The position numbers and the translations under genes were made by a program. DNA of 57,863 bases, from contig JAJCYG010000040.1 of the NCBI GenBank assembly GCA_029263055.1, forward strand, positions 1 through 57,863. Reading direction: 5' to 3'. The DNA is from Actinomycetes bacterium (GTDB taxonomy: Bacteria; Auribacterota; JAJCYG01). A model generated the notes under the pieces. It saw nothing but the letters and a program-made list of their open reading frames with translations. It had not been told where the DNA came from and did no database searches. Position 1 is the stretch's first letter. Every line of letters starts with the position of its first letter. Below are positions 25,084 to 32,749 of the stretch, piece after piece.

Positions 25084-25103
25084 CCTGACAGCGTCGACAG
25101 GTT
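25077..25103. promoter_or_regulatory. Overlapping inverted repeats, putative operator
   Basis: CTGTCA-acc-TGACAG (25077-25091) and AACCTG-N10-CAGGTT (25082-25087/25098-25103) overlap, giving CTGTC, GACAG and GACAG in one short stretch. It lies in the divergent gap between the 782-aa gene and the acylphosphatase and covers the -35 of the former. There is no T-run, so it is not a terminator. A binding protein is not identified. Confidence 0.5.
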
Positions 25104-25166
25104 ATTAGGCCAAAATTGACAATCGGGCTATATGTGGTAGGTTGATTGTAGAGGGAAAACAATAAA

Positions 25167-25460
25167 ATGAGCGTAAAAACAAGTGTCAAAAGAGCACATA
25201 TAACGATTCATGGTAAGGTCCAAGAAGTGTTCTTTCGTGCCTATATGGAAGATAAAGCTCAGTCTCACAATTTAACAGGTTGGATTAAAAACTGTTTTGA
25301 TGGGACTGTTGAAGTTGTTTTAGAAGGAAATGAAGACGATGTGAAGCAAGTTGTGGAATGGGCTCACACAGGACCTTCTAATGCTGAAGTTAAAAAAGTT
25401 GATGTCTCTTGGGAAAAACCTACCAACGAATTTTCTGAATTTTCAATTCAGTACGCCTAG
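25167..25460 (+). CDS. acyP: Acylphosphatase
   Basis: This 97-aa acylphosphatase-fold protein hydrolyses carboxyl-phosphate bonds. The phosphate cradle and catalytic residues are present: Arg24 in VQEVFFRAYMEDKA and Asn42 in GWIKNCFDGTVEV, followed by GPSNAEV. The usual VQGVGFR loop is changed to VQEVFFR, so the loop Gly residues are replaced by Glu and Phe. That is unusual, but the catalytic Arg and Asn are kept. ATG 25167 has a GAGGG upstream. It is convergent with panD. Confidence 0.9.
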   Translation: MSVKTSVKRAHITIHGKVQEVFFRAYMEDKAQSHNLTGWIKNCFDGTVEVVLEGNEDDVKQVVEWAHTGPSNAEVKKVDVSWEKPTNEFSEFSIQYA

Positions 25461-25825
25461 CTTAAAGCAGGGGCGACATTCACAATTTCATTTTGTTGAT
25501 TCAACAAAATGTTGGTGTGGATAAAATCCTTTGATTCTTCGGGAGTGCAGTAGGCAAAAGCCATGATGGTGATGGTGTCACCTACGGTGGCCAGCTTTGA
25601 CGCGGCACCATTCAAGCAGATCACATGCGATCCTTTTTCCCCTTCAATGGCATAGGTTTCAAACCGTTGACCGGTCTCAAAACTTGCAATCAATACCTTT
25701 TCATAGGGGACAATCCCAGCCGCATCCATTAGTTCTCGATCAACAGTAATCGAGCCCTCATACTTGATGTTGGCTTCAGTCACAACCGCTTGGTGAATTT
25801 TAGATTTGCATAATTGTAAAAACAT
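25457..25825 (-). CDS. panD: PanD, aspartate 1-decarboxylase
   Basis: PanD is the pyruvoyl-dependent enzyme that makes beta-alanine for pantothenate and CoA. The 122-aa proenzyme self-cleaves between Gly24 and Ser25 (KYEGSITVD), and both residues are present. NGAASKLATVGD is the conserved active-site loop. The start ATG 25825 has AGGAAAA upstream; the longer frame to 25861 adds a sequence without homologous character. It follows the methylmalonyl-CoA epimerase gene by about 60 bp on the same strand and may share its transcript, which would link a CoA precursor step to CoA-thioester metabolism. Confidence 0.96.
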   Translation of the reverse strand: MFLQLCKSKIHQAVVTEANIKYEGSITVDRELMDAAGIVPYEKVLIASFETGQRFETYAIEGEKGSHVICLNGAASKLATVGDTITIMAFAYCTPEESKDFIHTNILLNQQNEIVNVAPALS

Positions 25826-25887
25826 AATTCTTTTCCTAAAAATGTCTGAATACTGTAGCAAAACCGACTTTTAAATTCAATAAAAGG

Positions 25888-26289
25888 CTAGGGGAGTTGA
25901 AGTAGCTCGATTAAAGCTCCAGAGCTAGATTTAGGGTGGAGAAAGGCGATTTGTTTGTTTTGGGCTCCGGTTCGGGGGCATTTGTCGATCAGTTGGATCC
26001 CATTCTTTTCTAATGATTTAAGAGAATCTTTGAGGTTTTTTACTTCAAAGGCAATATGGTGAATCCCTTCCCCTTGCTTCTCAATAAACTTGGCAATAGG
26101 AGAATTCTTAGACGTGGGCTCTAAAAGCTCTAGCTCAGAGTCACCCACCGGCAGAAAAGCAATCCGCACCTGTTGATCTGCCACTTCTTCAAAATGCACC
26201 TCTTTGACTCCAAGCTGCTGCTGATAAAAGGGGAGCGCCTCTGTGATTTTCTTTACTGCAATACCAATGTGGTCAATTTTTTGAATCAT
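25888..26289 (-). CDS. mce: Methylmalonyl-CoA epimerase
   Basis: This 133-aa vicinal-oxygen-chelate protein interconverts (R)- and (S)-methylmalonyl-CoA. The metal-ligand pattern is visible: IDHIGIAVK (His7), HHIAFEV in the middle and ALIELLQ near the end. Its ATG overlaps the meaB stop (ATGA). It closes a four-gene set mcmA-mcmB-meaB-mce that allows conversion between propionyl-CoA-derived methylmalonyl-CoA and succinyl-CoA. Confidence 0.95.
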   Translation of the reverse strand: MIQKIDHIGIAVKKITEALPFYQQQLGVKEVHFEEVADQQVRIAFLPVGDSELELLEPTSKNSPIAKFIEKQGEGIHHIAFEVKNLKDSLKSLEKNGIQLIDKCPRTGAQNKQIAFLHPKSSSGALIELLQLP

Positions 26290-27197
26290 AGTTTTGTTGA
26301 TAATTTTTTTGTGATTTGATTAGGGTTCTTCTTTTTTTGAAGCAGTCTGTCGATTTCTAGTTGAATCTTTTTATCTTTCCAGAATTGATTGAAATTAGAT
26401 AGGAGTGTTTCTTCTAGTTTTTCTCGGATGGCGGCTTTTTGTTGGTTGGTGCGTCGAAAATCGAGCACCTTACTTTTTTTCAAGGCGTCATATTGCTGAA
26501 TTATTTTTTTATAGAGGACTGAAATTTGAGTTCCTTTTTTTGAGGAGACGCCAAGTACCGGAAGATAAGTCATTTCTTTTAATGTGGCTAAGGCTTGTTT
26601 TGATTTGGGTAAATCGATTTTGTTCACGACTAATAAGTCACATGTTTCAGTTAAGCCTGATTTGAGTGCTTGAAATTTGTCGCCGAAATCAGGGGAGAGA
26701 ACAAGCATGGAAAGATCAGTTAATTGTGAAATGGCAATTTCATCTTGGCCAATCCCAATGGTTTCAATAAAGATGACGTCGCATCCAAAAGCATCCAAGG
26801 CGGTCATGGCATCGTGCAGGGCAGACGAAAGCCCTTTGTGGTTGTGGCGTGTGGCCATGCTGCGAATAAAAACATTTTTGTTGAGTGTGTGACTTTGCAT
26901 GCGGATGCGATCCCCTAAAAAAGCACCTCCATGTAAGGCGCTACTGGGATCAATGGCTAGGACACCCACTTTTTTCTTTTGTTTTGTTACTTCTTTAATC
27001 AATTGATTTAACAGAGAGCTTTTGCCGACTCCTTGAGGGCCTGTGATGCCGATTCGAATTGCCTTACCGGTTTTAGGATAAAGGTCTCCAAGAGCTTCGA
27101 TTGCTTTTGTGTCTCTATTTTCTAGAAGAGTGATAAAGCGAGCTAAAGAAAGTCGGTCTTTTTTTAATATTTTTTGAGTTAGTTGTTTGGGTGTCAT
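26286..27197 (-). CDS. meaB: MeaB, methylmalonyl-CoA mutase G-protein chaperone
   Basis: This 303-aa SIMIBI GTPase of the MeaB/ArgK family protects and reloads B12 on methylmalonyl-CoA mutase. Walker A is GPQGVGKSS (53-61). The LAIDPSSALHGGAFLGDRIRM block and IFIETIGIGQDE are family motifs, and VVNKIDLPKS is the G4 guanine-specificity motif. It overlaps mcmB at its start (ATGA) and mce at its end, so the operon is tightly coupled. Confidence 0.96.
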   Translation of the reverse strand: MTPKQLTQKILKKDRLSLARFITLLENRDTKAIEALGDLYPKTGKAIRIGITGPQGVGKSSLLNQLIKEVTKQKKKVGVLAIDPSSALHGGAFLGDRIRMQSHTLNKNVFIRSMATRHNHKGLSSALHDAMTALDAFGCDVIFIETIGIGQDEIAISQLTDLSMLVLSPDFGDKFQALKSGLTETCDLLVVNKIDLPKSKQALATLKEMTYLPVLGVSSKKGTQISVLYKKIIQQYDALKKSKVLDFRRTNQQKAAIREKLEETLLSNFNQFWKDKKIQLEIDRLLQKKKNPNQITKKLSTKL

Positions 27198-27595
27198 TTT
27201 TTTTGTGCCGACTTTTGAATAAAACTGACAATCTCTGAAAGAGGCGATCCTGGTGGAAAGACTTGTTTGATTCCCATTTTTTTTATTTTTGGGATGTCGT
27301 CATCTGGAATAATCCCACCGGCAAAAATAAGGAGGCCTTTGACTTTATTTTTCTTAAGAAGAGAGGTGACCTCTTTAAATAGAGACATGTGGGCTCCTGA
27401 AAGACAAGAGAGACCTAGTACATCTACATCTTCTTGAATGGCTGTTTCGACAATGTGTTGAGGGGTTTGCCGGATACCGGTATAAAGGACTTCCATTCCT
27501 GCATCTCGAAGCGCTTGAGAAACCGCAATCGCTCCTCGGTCGTGGCCATCTAGCCCTGGCTTGGCAATGAGTGCTTTGATTTTTTTAGCCTGCAT
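27194..27595 (-). CDS. mcmB: Methylmalonyl-CoA mutase, cobalamin-binding subunit
   Basis: This 133-aa separate B12-binding subunit of methylmalonyl-CoA mutase has the cobalamin motif DGHDRG (16-21), with the lower-axial His18, plus the LSCLSGAH and FAGGIIPDDD segments. The mutase is thus of the split type, with large and small subunits. ATG 27595 has GGGGTG upstream; GTG 27601 is an alternative. The start lies within the end of the large-subunit gene. Confidence 0.95.
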   Translation of the reverse strand: MQAKKIKALIAKPGLDGHDRGAIAVSQALRDAGMEVLYTGIRQTPQHIVETAIQEDVDVLGLSCLSGAHMSLFKEVTSLLKKNKVKGLLIFAGGIIPDDDIPKIKKMGIKQVFPPGSPLSEIVSFIQKSAQKK

Positions 27596-29075
27596 ATTCA
27601 CCCCATACGGTTTTTAATGTTGCGCAGATCTCACCCACAGTCGCTCCTTTTTCAACCAGCTCAATCAAAAGAGGCATTAAATTGGTTGATTGGCTTGCCT
27701 TATCTTCTAATTTTTTGAGCAGAGTTTCAATTTTTTTATGATTTCTTTTTGATTTGACCTGTTTGACCTGTTTGCTTTGTTCTCTTTCTAGCTGTTTGAA
27801 AAAAGTAGAAGAGGGGACTTTGAACTTGGAATCTGATTCTTTATAACAATTGACTCCCACAATCTTTTTCTCTTGGCACTCTATTTTTTGTTGGGTTTTA
27901 AGAAAAGAGTCTTCGATTAAACGGCGACTTAATCCTGATTCTAAAGCAGCTAAAGTGCCGCCAGCTTGATCAATCTTTTTTAAGATTTGAAGGACTTCTT
28001 TTTCAAGCTGTTTGGTTTTTTGCTCAAGAAATTCACTTCCACCGAGGGGATCGGCAACTGCAGGGATGCCTGATTCAGATGAAATAATTTGTTGAGTGCG
28101 TAAAGCCAGCTTGGCTGATTCTTCTGAAGGAAGCGCGAGTGCTTCATCCATGGCATTGGTGTGCAAGCTTTGGGCTCCCCCTAAGACAGCGGCTAAGGCT
28201 TGATAGGTGACACGCACAAGGTTGTTTTCAGGTTGTTGGGCGGTTAAAGAAGCGCCGCTGGTTTGAGCATGAAAACGGAGTTGTTGAGATTTTTTTTGTT
28301 TGGCTCGGTATTTCTTTTTTAGAATTTCTGCCCACAGTTTTCTGGCCGTTCGAAACTTGGAAATCTCTTCGAAAAAGTTATTGTCGACTGAAAAGAAAAA
28401 AGAGATTTTTGAAGCAAACTGGTCAATGCTCAATTTTCGTTTTAAACAATCATCAAGGGTTGTTTGAGCATGAGCTAAAGTCAAAGCAAGTTCTTGAGCG
28501 GCTGTAGCACCTGCTTCGCGAATGTGATAACCACTCACACTAATAGGGTTCCAATTAGGCACTTTTTTAACGCTGAATTCAATTAAATCAGTGGCAAGTC
28601 TCAGTGATTCTTTTGCTGGAAAAATATAAGTACCGCGTGCCAAGTATTCTTTTAAAATATCGTTTTGAACCGTGCCTCTTAGTTTGGACCAAGGAATTTT
28701 TCTCTTTTTTGCAATCGCGAGTACCATGGCAAATAAAATAGCTGCTGGGGCATTGATGGTCATTGAAAGGCTGACTTTGTCTAAAGGGATGTTGTGTAAA
28801 AGTGCTTCCATATCTTTAATATGGCTGATGGCCACACCGACTCGACCGACTTCATTTTTTGCTTCAGTTTGGTTGCTATCAAATCCAAGTTGAGTGGGGA
28901 GGTCAAAGGCTGTAGAGAGGCCGGTTTGGCCTTGTTTGAGTAAGTAATGAAAGCGGTGGTTGGTCTCTTTAGCAGAGCCATAGCCAGAGTATTGGCGCAT
29001 AGTCCAAAGGCGCTGACGGTACATCTCTTTATGAATGCCGCGTGTGTAAGGATAAATCCCTGGCTTGCTTGTCAT
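27585..29075 (-). CDS. mcmA: Methylmalonyl-CoA mutase, large (substrate-binding) subunit
   Basis: The 496-aa subunit contains the TIM-barrel mutase domain, with the TRGIHKEMYRQRLWTMRQYSG segment, TAFDLPTQLGFD, GTVQNDILKEY and the AGATAAQELA region. It lacks the C-terminal B12 domain, which is the next gene. Some mutases of this family act on isobutyryl-CoA or ethylmalonyl-CoA; MeaB and Mce in the same operon favour methylmalonyl-CoA. A Lys-rich stretch (about residues 430-455) precedes the end. It is the first gene of the operon. A minus-strand TATACT with a TTGCTA -35 (18-nt spacer) lies about 30-60 bp upstream. Confidence 0.94.
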   Translation of the reverse strand: MTSKPGIYPYTRGIHKEMYRQRLWTMRQYSGYGSAKETNHRFHYLLKQGQTGLSTAFDLPTQLGFDSNQTEAKNEVGRVGVAISHIKDMEALLHNIPLDKVSLSMTINAPAAILFAMVLAIAKKRKIPWSKLRGTVQNDILKEYLARGTYIFPAKESLRLATDLIEFSVKKVPNWNPISVSGYHIREAGATAAQELALTLAHAQTTLDDCLKRKLSIDQFASKISFFFSVDNNFFEEISKFRTARKLWAEILKKKYRAKQKKSQQLRFHAQTSGASLTAQQPENNLVRVTYQALAAVLGGAQSLHTNAMDEALALPSEESAKLALRTQQIISSESGIPAVADPLGGSEFLEQKTKQLEKEVLQILKKIDQAGGTLAALESGLSRRLIEDSFLKTQQKIECQEKKIVGVNCYKESDSKFKVPSSTFFKQLEREQSKQVKQVKSKRNHKKIETLLKKLEDKASQSTNLMPLLIELVEKGATVGEICATLKTVWGEYAG

Positions 29076-29156
29076 TATTTGTAGTCTACCATAGATTGTG
29101 GTTGGATTGAGTATATACTATATATGGTATGCCTAGCAACAAGGGATACAAAATAT

Positions 29157-29185
29157 TTGACATATCGTGGGTGAAGGACTATTCT
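29157..29185 (+). promoter_or_regulatory. Candidate promoter upstream of the 29235 gene
   Basis: TTGACA (29157-29162), a 17-nt spacer and TATTCT (29180-29185) lie about 50 bp before ATG 29235. A separate palindrome AGTATATACT (29110-29119) nearer the mcm operon may serve the minus-strand promoter. The -35 is consensus; the -10 matches at 4 of 6 positions. Confidence 0.6.
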
Positions 29186-29234
29186 GAGGACAGGTTCAGC
29201 GTATTATTCCTCCCGAGAAATAAAGGACGTGATC

Positions 29235-30035
29235 ATGGAAGAGCAGGTTAGAAATCGTGGTTTAGAAGATATTTCCCATTACTTTTTAACAGAAGAAAAA
29301 GAAGCTTCTGTTGAAACAGTTGATTCACCTCCTGTTCAATCAACATCCAATCCATCGTCTTCTTCAGCAGTTAAAAAAAATCTTTTTATTTTAGGATCTG
29401 ATTCAAAAGAAGGACGTGCTGTTTTAGCGAGTAATTTAGCTTGTGAATGGAGTTTGCAACATAAAGAAGTTGAATTGATTGAAGAAGAAAAAGATATTCA
29501 CAATTCTCATTTTTTTGTTGGAGGTGTTTCTACTGAAAATGGAAATGCGATTCGTTTGCGTTTGAATGGTTCTGGTTCGATTGAACTGACAAAGTGGGAT
29601 AATAAAACAAACCTTTTTTTAGGTAAAAAAGAATGGGTTGTTTGGAATGTTGGTATGGAGTCGATTTCAAAATTAGTCGGGCAGTTTGATCAAGTGCCAA
29701 CATTTGTTGTGCTTCTTGAAGATGATCGCAAAAAAATGATGCAAGCTTATTTAGATGTGAGAAGAGTTTTGGCCTTTCAACCAGCGTCGCAGTTTCATGC
29801 GATTCGTTATTCAAATCATTCAGAAAAAGAGACCCGTTCGAGTATTGGTTTTTTTCAGCAGATTGCTCGAAAGTTTTTGAACATTGAAGTAGCTGATGGG
29901 GGGCAAATTACTAAAGACCTCTTTTTGGCGAAATCTATTTTAAGACGTTATCCGGTAGTGCTCTTTCCTGAAGAGCATATCTCCGCAAAGAATGTGCTCA
30001 AACAGTTTGCCCGAACATTAATACAAGACAAATAG
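29235..30035 (+). CDS. Hypothetical protein with degenerate MinD/FlhG-like region
   Basis: I do not recognise this 266-aa soluble protein. Residues about 45-75 (NLFILGSDSKEGRAVLASNLA then a VELIEEE strand) look like a deviant-Walker-A ATPase (MinD/FlhG/ParA) with its P-loop lysines lost. The N-terminal 45 residues are Ser/Pro/Glu-rich and likely unstructured, and the end (LFPEEHISAKNVLKQFARTLI) resembles the last helix of FlhG-like proteins. It may therefore be a pseudo-ATPase regulator. ATG 29235 has AAAGGA 8 nt upstream; the earlier GTG 29229 is only 2 nt from it. The 30046 gene follows within 10 bp. Confidence 0.6.
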   Translation: MEEQVRNRGLEDISHYFLTEEKEASVETVDSPPVQSTSNPSSSSAVKKNLFILGSDSKEGRAVLASNLACEWSLQHKEVELIEEEKDIHNSHFFVGGVSTENGNAIRLRLNGSGSIELTKWDNKTNLFLGKKEWVVWNVGMESISKLVGQFDQVPTFVVLLEDDRKKMMQAYLDVRRVLAFQPASQFHAIRYSNHSEKETRSSIGFFQQIARKFLNIEVADGGQITKDLFLAKSILRRYPVVLFPEEHISAKNVLKQFARTLIQDK

Positions 30036-30045
30036 GAGTAGAATT

Positions 30046-30630
30046 ATGAGTTTGGCTTTAAAACCTTTAACCATTGATAATAAAAAAGAACTGCTTTCTT
30101 TAGCTTCTCATCAGCTGAAAGAAGATCCGCATTCATTTACTATTTTAGATGAACAAGTTGGTACCAAAGAGAGTGGGTATGCTGATTTGATTGGTGTGGA
30201 TAAAGAAGGGGCATTGGTTCTTTTTTACTTATTGTCTGCAAATAAAGAGTCGACTCAAATTGCTCAATCATTATCAAACTATTACTGGGCATGTGAAAAC
30301 ATTTTAAATATTAAAAAAATGTATCCTCAATCCAATCTTGATGCCGGTTCTTCACCTAAAGTGGTGTACATCGCGCGTCAGTTTGCCCGTCAAACCAAGA
30401 AATCGCTTTCATTGTTGGGTGTTGAAATTCAAGCGTATCAATATCAAGCTTTTGATGTGAATGCGATACCATGCTTGTACTTAGAGAAAGTCTGCTTAAA
30501 AGAGAGCGGTCAATCTATGTGGGATGTGGAGCTTGAAAAATTGAAAAAAGAATTTTCAGGAAAAGATGCGCTTTCTGAAGATGAATTGTCTGAGTTTCTT
30601 AATTATGACTCAGAGCAAAAACCTGAATAA
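30046..30630 (+). CDS. Hypothetical protein, possible PD-(D/E)XK-like fold
   Basis: This 194-aa protein has no signal peptide or membrane helix. The segment YADLIGVDKEGALVLFYLLSA resembles the core of restriction-endonuclease-like proteins (D-x(n)-E-x-K), but the E-x-K is not evident, so any nuclease activity would be lost or different. The C-terminus is acidic (SGKDALSEDELSEFL). It follows the 29235 gene by 10 bp with a good AGGAG, so the two likely act together. The last 32 bp overlap the convergent DUF3307 gene. No confident function. Confidence 0.6.
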   Translation: MSLALKPLTIDNKKELLSLASHQLKEDPHSFTILDEQVGTKESGYADLIGVDKEGALVLFYLLSANKESTQIAQSLSNYYWACENILNIKKMYPQSNLDAGSSPKVVYIARQFARQTKKSLSLLGVEIQAYQYQAFDVNAIPCLYLEKVCLKESGQSMWDVELEKLKKEFSGKDALSEDELSEFLNYDSEQKPE

Positions 30631-31348
30631 TCACTCCAACCGCAACACTGATACAGGTTCCAACAACGATTTCTGGAATCGATTTGAGCCATTTCACAGG
30701 GTGTCCATTGCTGCTAAGCCATTGATGAATGGGGAGGCGAAGAGCCACAATGAGTGGAACAGCGATCGCTCCTAATAAGCTGCAGTAAGCAACCAGAGTC
30801 ATAATTGTTCCTCTTTCAAGAATGCCATAAAGTTTTTGCAATGGCGTTAAGTGATAGCCATCATCATGTTCTAATTGTTTGTTGGCCCAATACCAACAAG
30901 CTAAAAAGTAGGTGGTGAAAAAAGTGCAAAAAATAAATCCAATCAGATAAACAATTACCTGATCATTCCAATACCAATTAAATAAAGTGGAGCTAGACGC
31001 TGTCGGTATACTCTTTGAAATAGGGAGTAGAAAGATGACTGAAGCTGCAGCAATGTGTCCTATCTGATCTGCCGTATAGGTGATGACCGGGTGCAGCTTT
31101 GTTTTATCAATAGCTTTAACTTTGAGAATGTCGAGGGTTAAGTGGGAGCCGGTAATCCAAGCTAAATAAAGCCATGTACTGGATTGATTCCAAAATGGAA
31201 TTAAGAATAGGGCAAAGACAAGGGTGTGAATGCTGGCATGAATCAGTTGACCTTTAAAGCTCTGTATCTTAAGACAATAAACCTTATTCGTCTGAAGGGG
31301 ATAATCCGCAATAAAATGAGCTAGAACCATTCTTAGAAAAAGAAACAT
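30599..31348 (-). CDS. DUF3307-family membrane protein
   Basis: The 249-aa polytopic protein starts with MFLFLRMVLAHFIADYPLQTNKV, the pattern of the DUF3307 family (LAHLLADYPLQ). Hydrophobic helices are predicted at about 1-20, 38-55, 60-75, 95-115, 130-155 and 180-210, with conserved His residues (HASIHTLVF, SHLTLDILK) within membrane segments. The family's function is unknown to me. It is cotranscribed after the FecR gene (gap 2 bp) and convergent with the 30046 gene, overlapping its 3' end. Confidence 0.8.
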   Translation of the reverse strand: MFLFLRMVLAHFIADYPLQTNKVYCLKIQSFKGQLIHASIHTLVFALFLIPFWNQSSTWLYLAWITGSHLTLDILKVKAIDKTKLHPVITYTADQIGHIAAASVIFLLPISKSIPTASSSTLFNWYWNDQVIVYLIGFIFCTFFTTYFLACWYWANKQLEHDDGYHLTPLQKLYGILERGTIMTLVAYCSLLGAIAVPLIVALRLPIHQWLSSNGHPVKWLKSIPEIVVGTCISVAVGVIIQVFALSHN

Positions 31349-31350
31349 GA

Positions 31351-32685
31351 TTATATTTTTTCGAGCTCTTTATAGGTTTCAAAATCATCCACAATAATGC
31401 GAGTAGGGGATGACATGTAGTTTGACCCGAGCACATCTCCCATCACTTGAGTTAAGGCTCCTTTGATTTGTTTGCCTGGAGCTTGTAGTTGAACAGAAAC
31501 AGAACCATCGGAAAAATAGGTTTCGCTGATGATCTCAGCCCCTTGCACAATTCCTTTAACCACTGTTGTGATTTGGTCATTACTTGCTTCAAAATCTTTT
31601 ACAGTGGTGTCTGTTTCAATCACAGAACCATAAATCTTTTGAGCTAATTTGCGTAAGGCATCCACTTGAGCGGCTCGGCGTGTGGTGACTCGAGCTAAGG
31701 GACCAAATTTTTGACCATACTCAGCTAAATTAATGGGGCGAATGGTTTGGCTTACGCTCGTGATGGTCTGTCCAATCGCATTCTGAATTGCAGTGAGTGA
31801 GACTTCAAGTTCTTCTTGAAACGTTCCATTAGGGAGTGTTTCTTTTTGAAGGACGTTTGCGTTAAATAAAACGTCATATACTTTTTCACTCACGCTGACA
31901 TCCTCTTCCATCAAATCTCCGAACTTGTATTCAGGAGAAAGCGTTGTGTCTAAAATGCGGTCTGAAAGATTACGGAGCGCTTCAATGTGTGCGGCTTCTT
32001 CGGTGTTGCCTAGGCCTGATCCAATGAAAACAATTTTGTTTTGTGATTGTTGAACAAACTTATTACCCAAAATCTTTTTAGAGAGAATGCCGGTTCCTTT
32101 GGCTTGGAGTAGGGCCACATCCCAAGGAGCAATATCGACTTTTTGAAAGGGAGCAACCATGACTAATTGATTGGGATTGCTTGAGCTGACAACTTGAACC
32201 TTACTCTCTAAAACCGCAATGTGAGTTTGACCGGCTGATTCAACCACCACAGCAAACTCTGTTCCGGTTGCTCCAGCCACAGCAGTGGGAGAACCAATGG
32301 AAAGTTTGACTCCTTTAGGAAGTTTGTCTAGCTTAGCCAGCATAGAACCTGACTTTAAGTTAAATTGAACCAGTTTGACGATTCCATCAGTAGGGTGGGG
32401 ATTGCCTTCAAAAATTTTATCTAGTTCCACTTCAGAGTCTTCTTTAATACGGAAGCGGTTTTCTGGATTTAGAGCCAGCTCGGCATAAGAGTCGAGACCG
32501 GTTTTAATCATGTCTCCCTTATATAAAGAAGAGTTGGACTTTGCTTTTTTCCATTGAGAACCTTGGTTGGTTTCAACGTCACCCGCTTTTTTGGTCAGTT
32601 CTATGGAGTTGTTTTCTTTGGAGGAGAGCTGACTGCTCATCCCTAATGTCAGTACTAATAAAGAAGCCAATGCAATTTTTTTCAT
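31351..32685 (-). CDS. FecR-domain protein with LPP20-like C-terminal region
   Basis: The 444-aa exported protein has a signal peptide (residues 1-22). A FecR-type domain follows, about residues 30-190: GDVETNQGSQWKKAK, then KGDMIKTGLDSYAEL, then GSPTAVAGATGTEFAV. A second part (about 215-425) resembles LPP20/lipoprotein-type domains of helical repeats, for example ARVTTRRAAQVDALRKLAQKIYG. It has no lipobox Cys, so it is probably periplasmic or surface-exposed. It is divergent from a CHASE2-adenylate cyclase, a neighbour pairing often seen for FecR proteins. Confidence 0.8.
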   Translation of the reverse strand: MKKIALASLLVLTLGMSSQLSSKENNSIELTKKAGDVETNQGSQWKKAKSNSSLYKGDMIKTGLDSYAELALNPENRFRIKEDSEVELDKIFEGNPHPTDGIVKLVQFNLKSGSMLAKLDKLPKGVKLSIGSPTAVAGATGTEFAVVVESAGQTHIAVLESKVQVVSSSNPNQLVMVAPFQKVDIAPWDVALLQAKGTGILSKKILGNKFVQQSQNKIVFIGSGLGNTEEAAHIEALRNLSDRILDTTLSPEYKFGDLMEEDVSVSEKVYDVLFNANVLQKETLPNGTFQEELEVSLTAIQNAIGQTITSVSQTIRPINLAEYGQKFGPLARVTTRRAAQVDALRKLAQKIYGSVIETDTTVKDFEASNDQITTVVKGIVQGAEIISETYFSDGSVSVQLQAPGKQIKGALTQVMGDVLGSNYMSSPTRIIVDDFETYKELEKI

Positions 32686-32708
32686 TTTATCCCTACTTCG
32701 TCTTTAAA

Positions 32709-32738
32709 TTGACAATCAAACGAGTACCAGCTTAACAT
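32709..32738 (+). promoter_or_regulatory. Candidate promoter of the CHASE2-cyclase gene
   Basis: TTGACA (32709-32714) and TAACAT (32733-32738), spacer 18 nt, lie just before ATG 32750. Transcription would begin near 32745, leaving almost no leader, and no Shine-Dalgarno sequence is visible. The -10 is only a partial match. Confidence 0.45.
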
Positions 32739-32749
32739 AGAACAAACTT

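Noticed and set aside
25489..25511. Perfect 10-bp hairpin CATTTTGTTG/CAACAAAATG near the end of panD
   Set aside because: It lies inside the panD coding sequence (codons for NILLNQQNE), lacks a T-run and follows simply from the codons; no separate function is supported.
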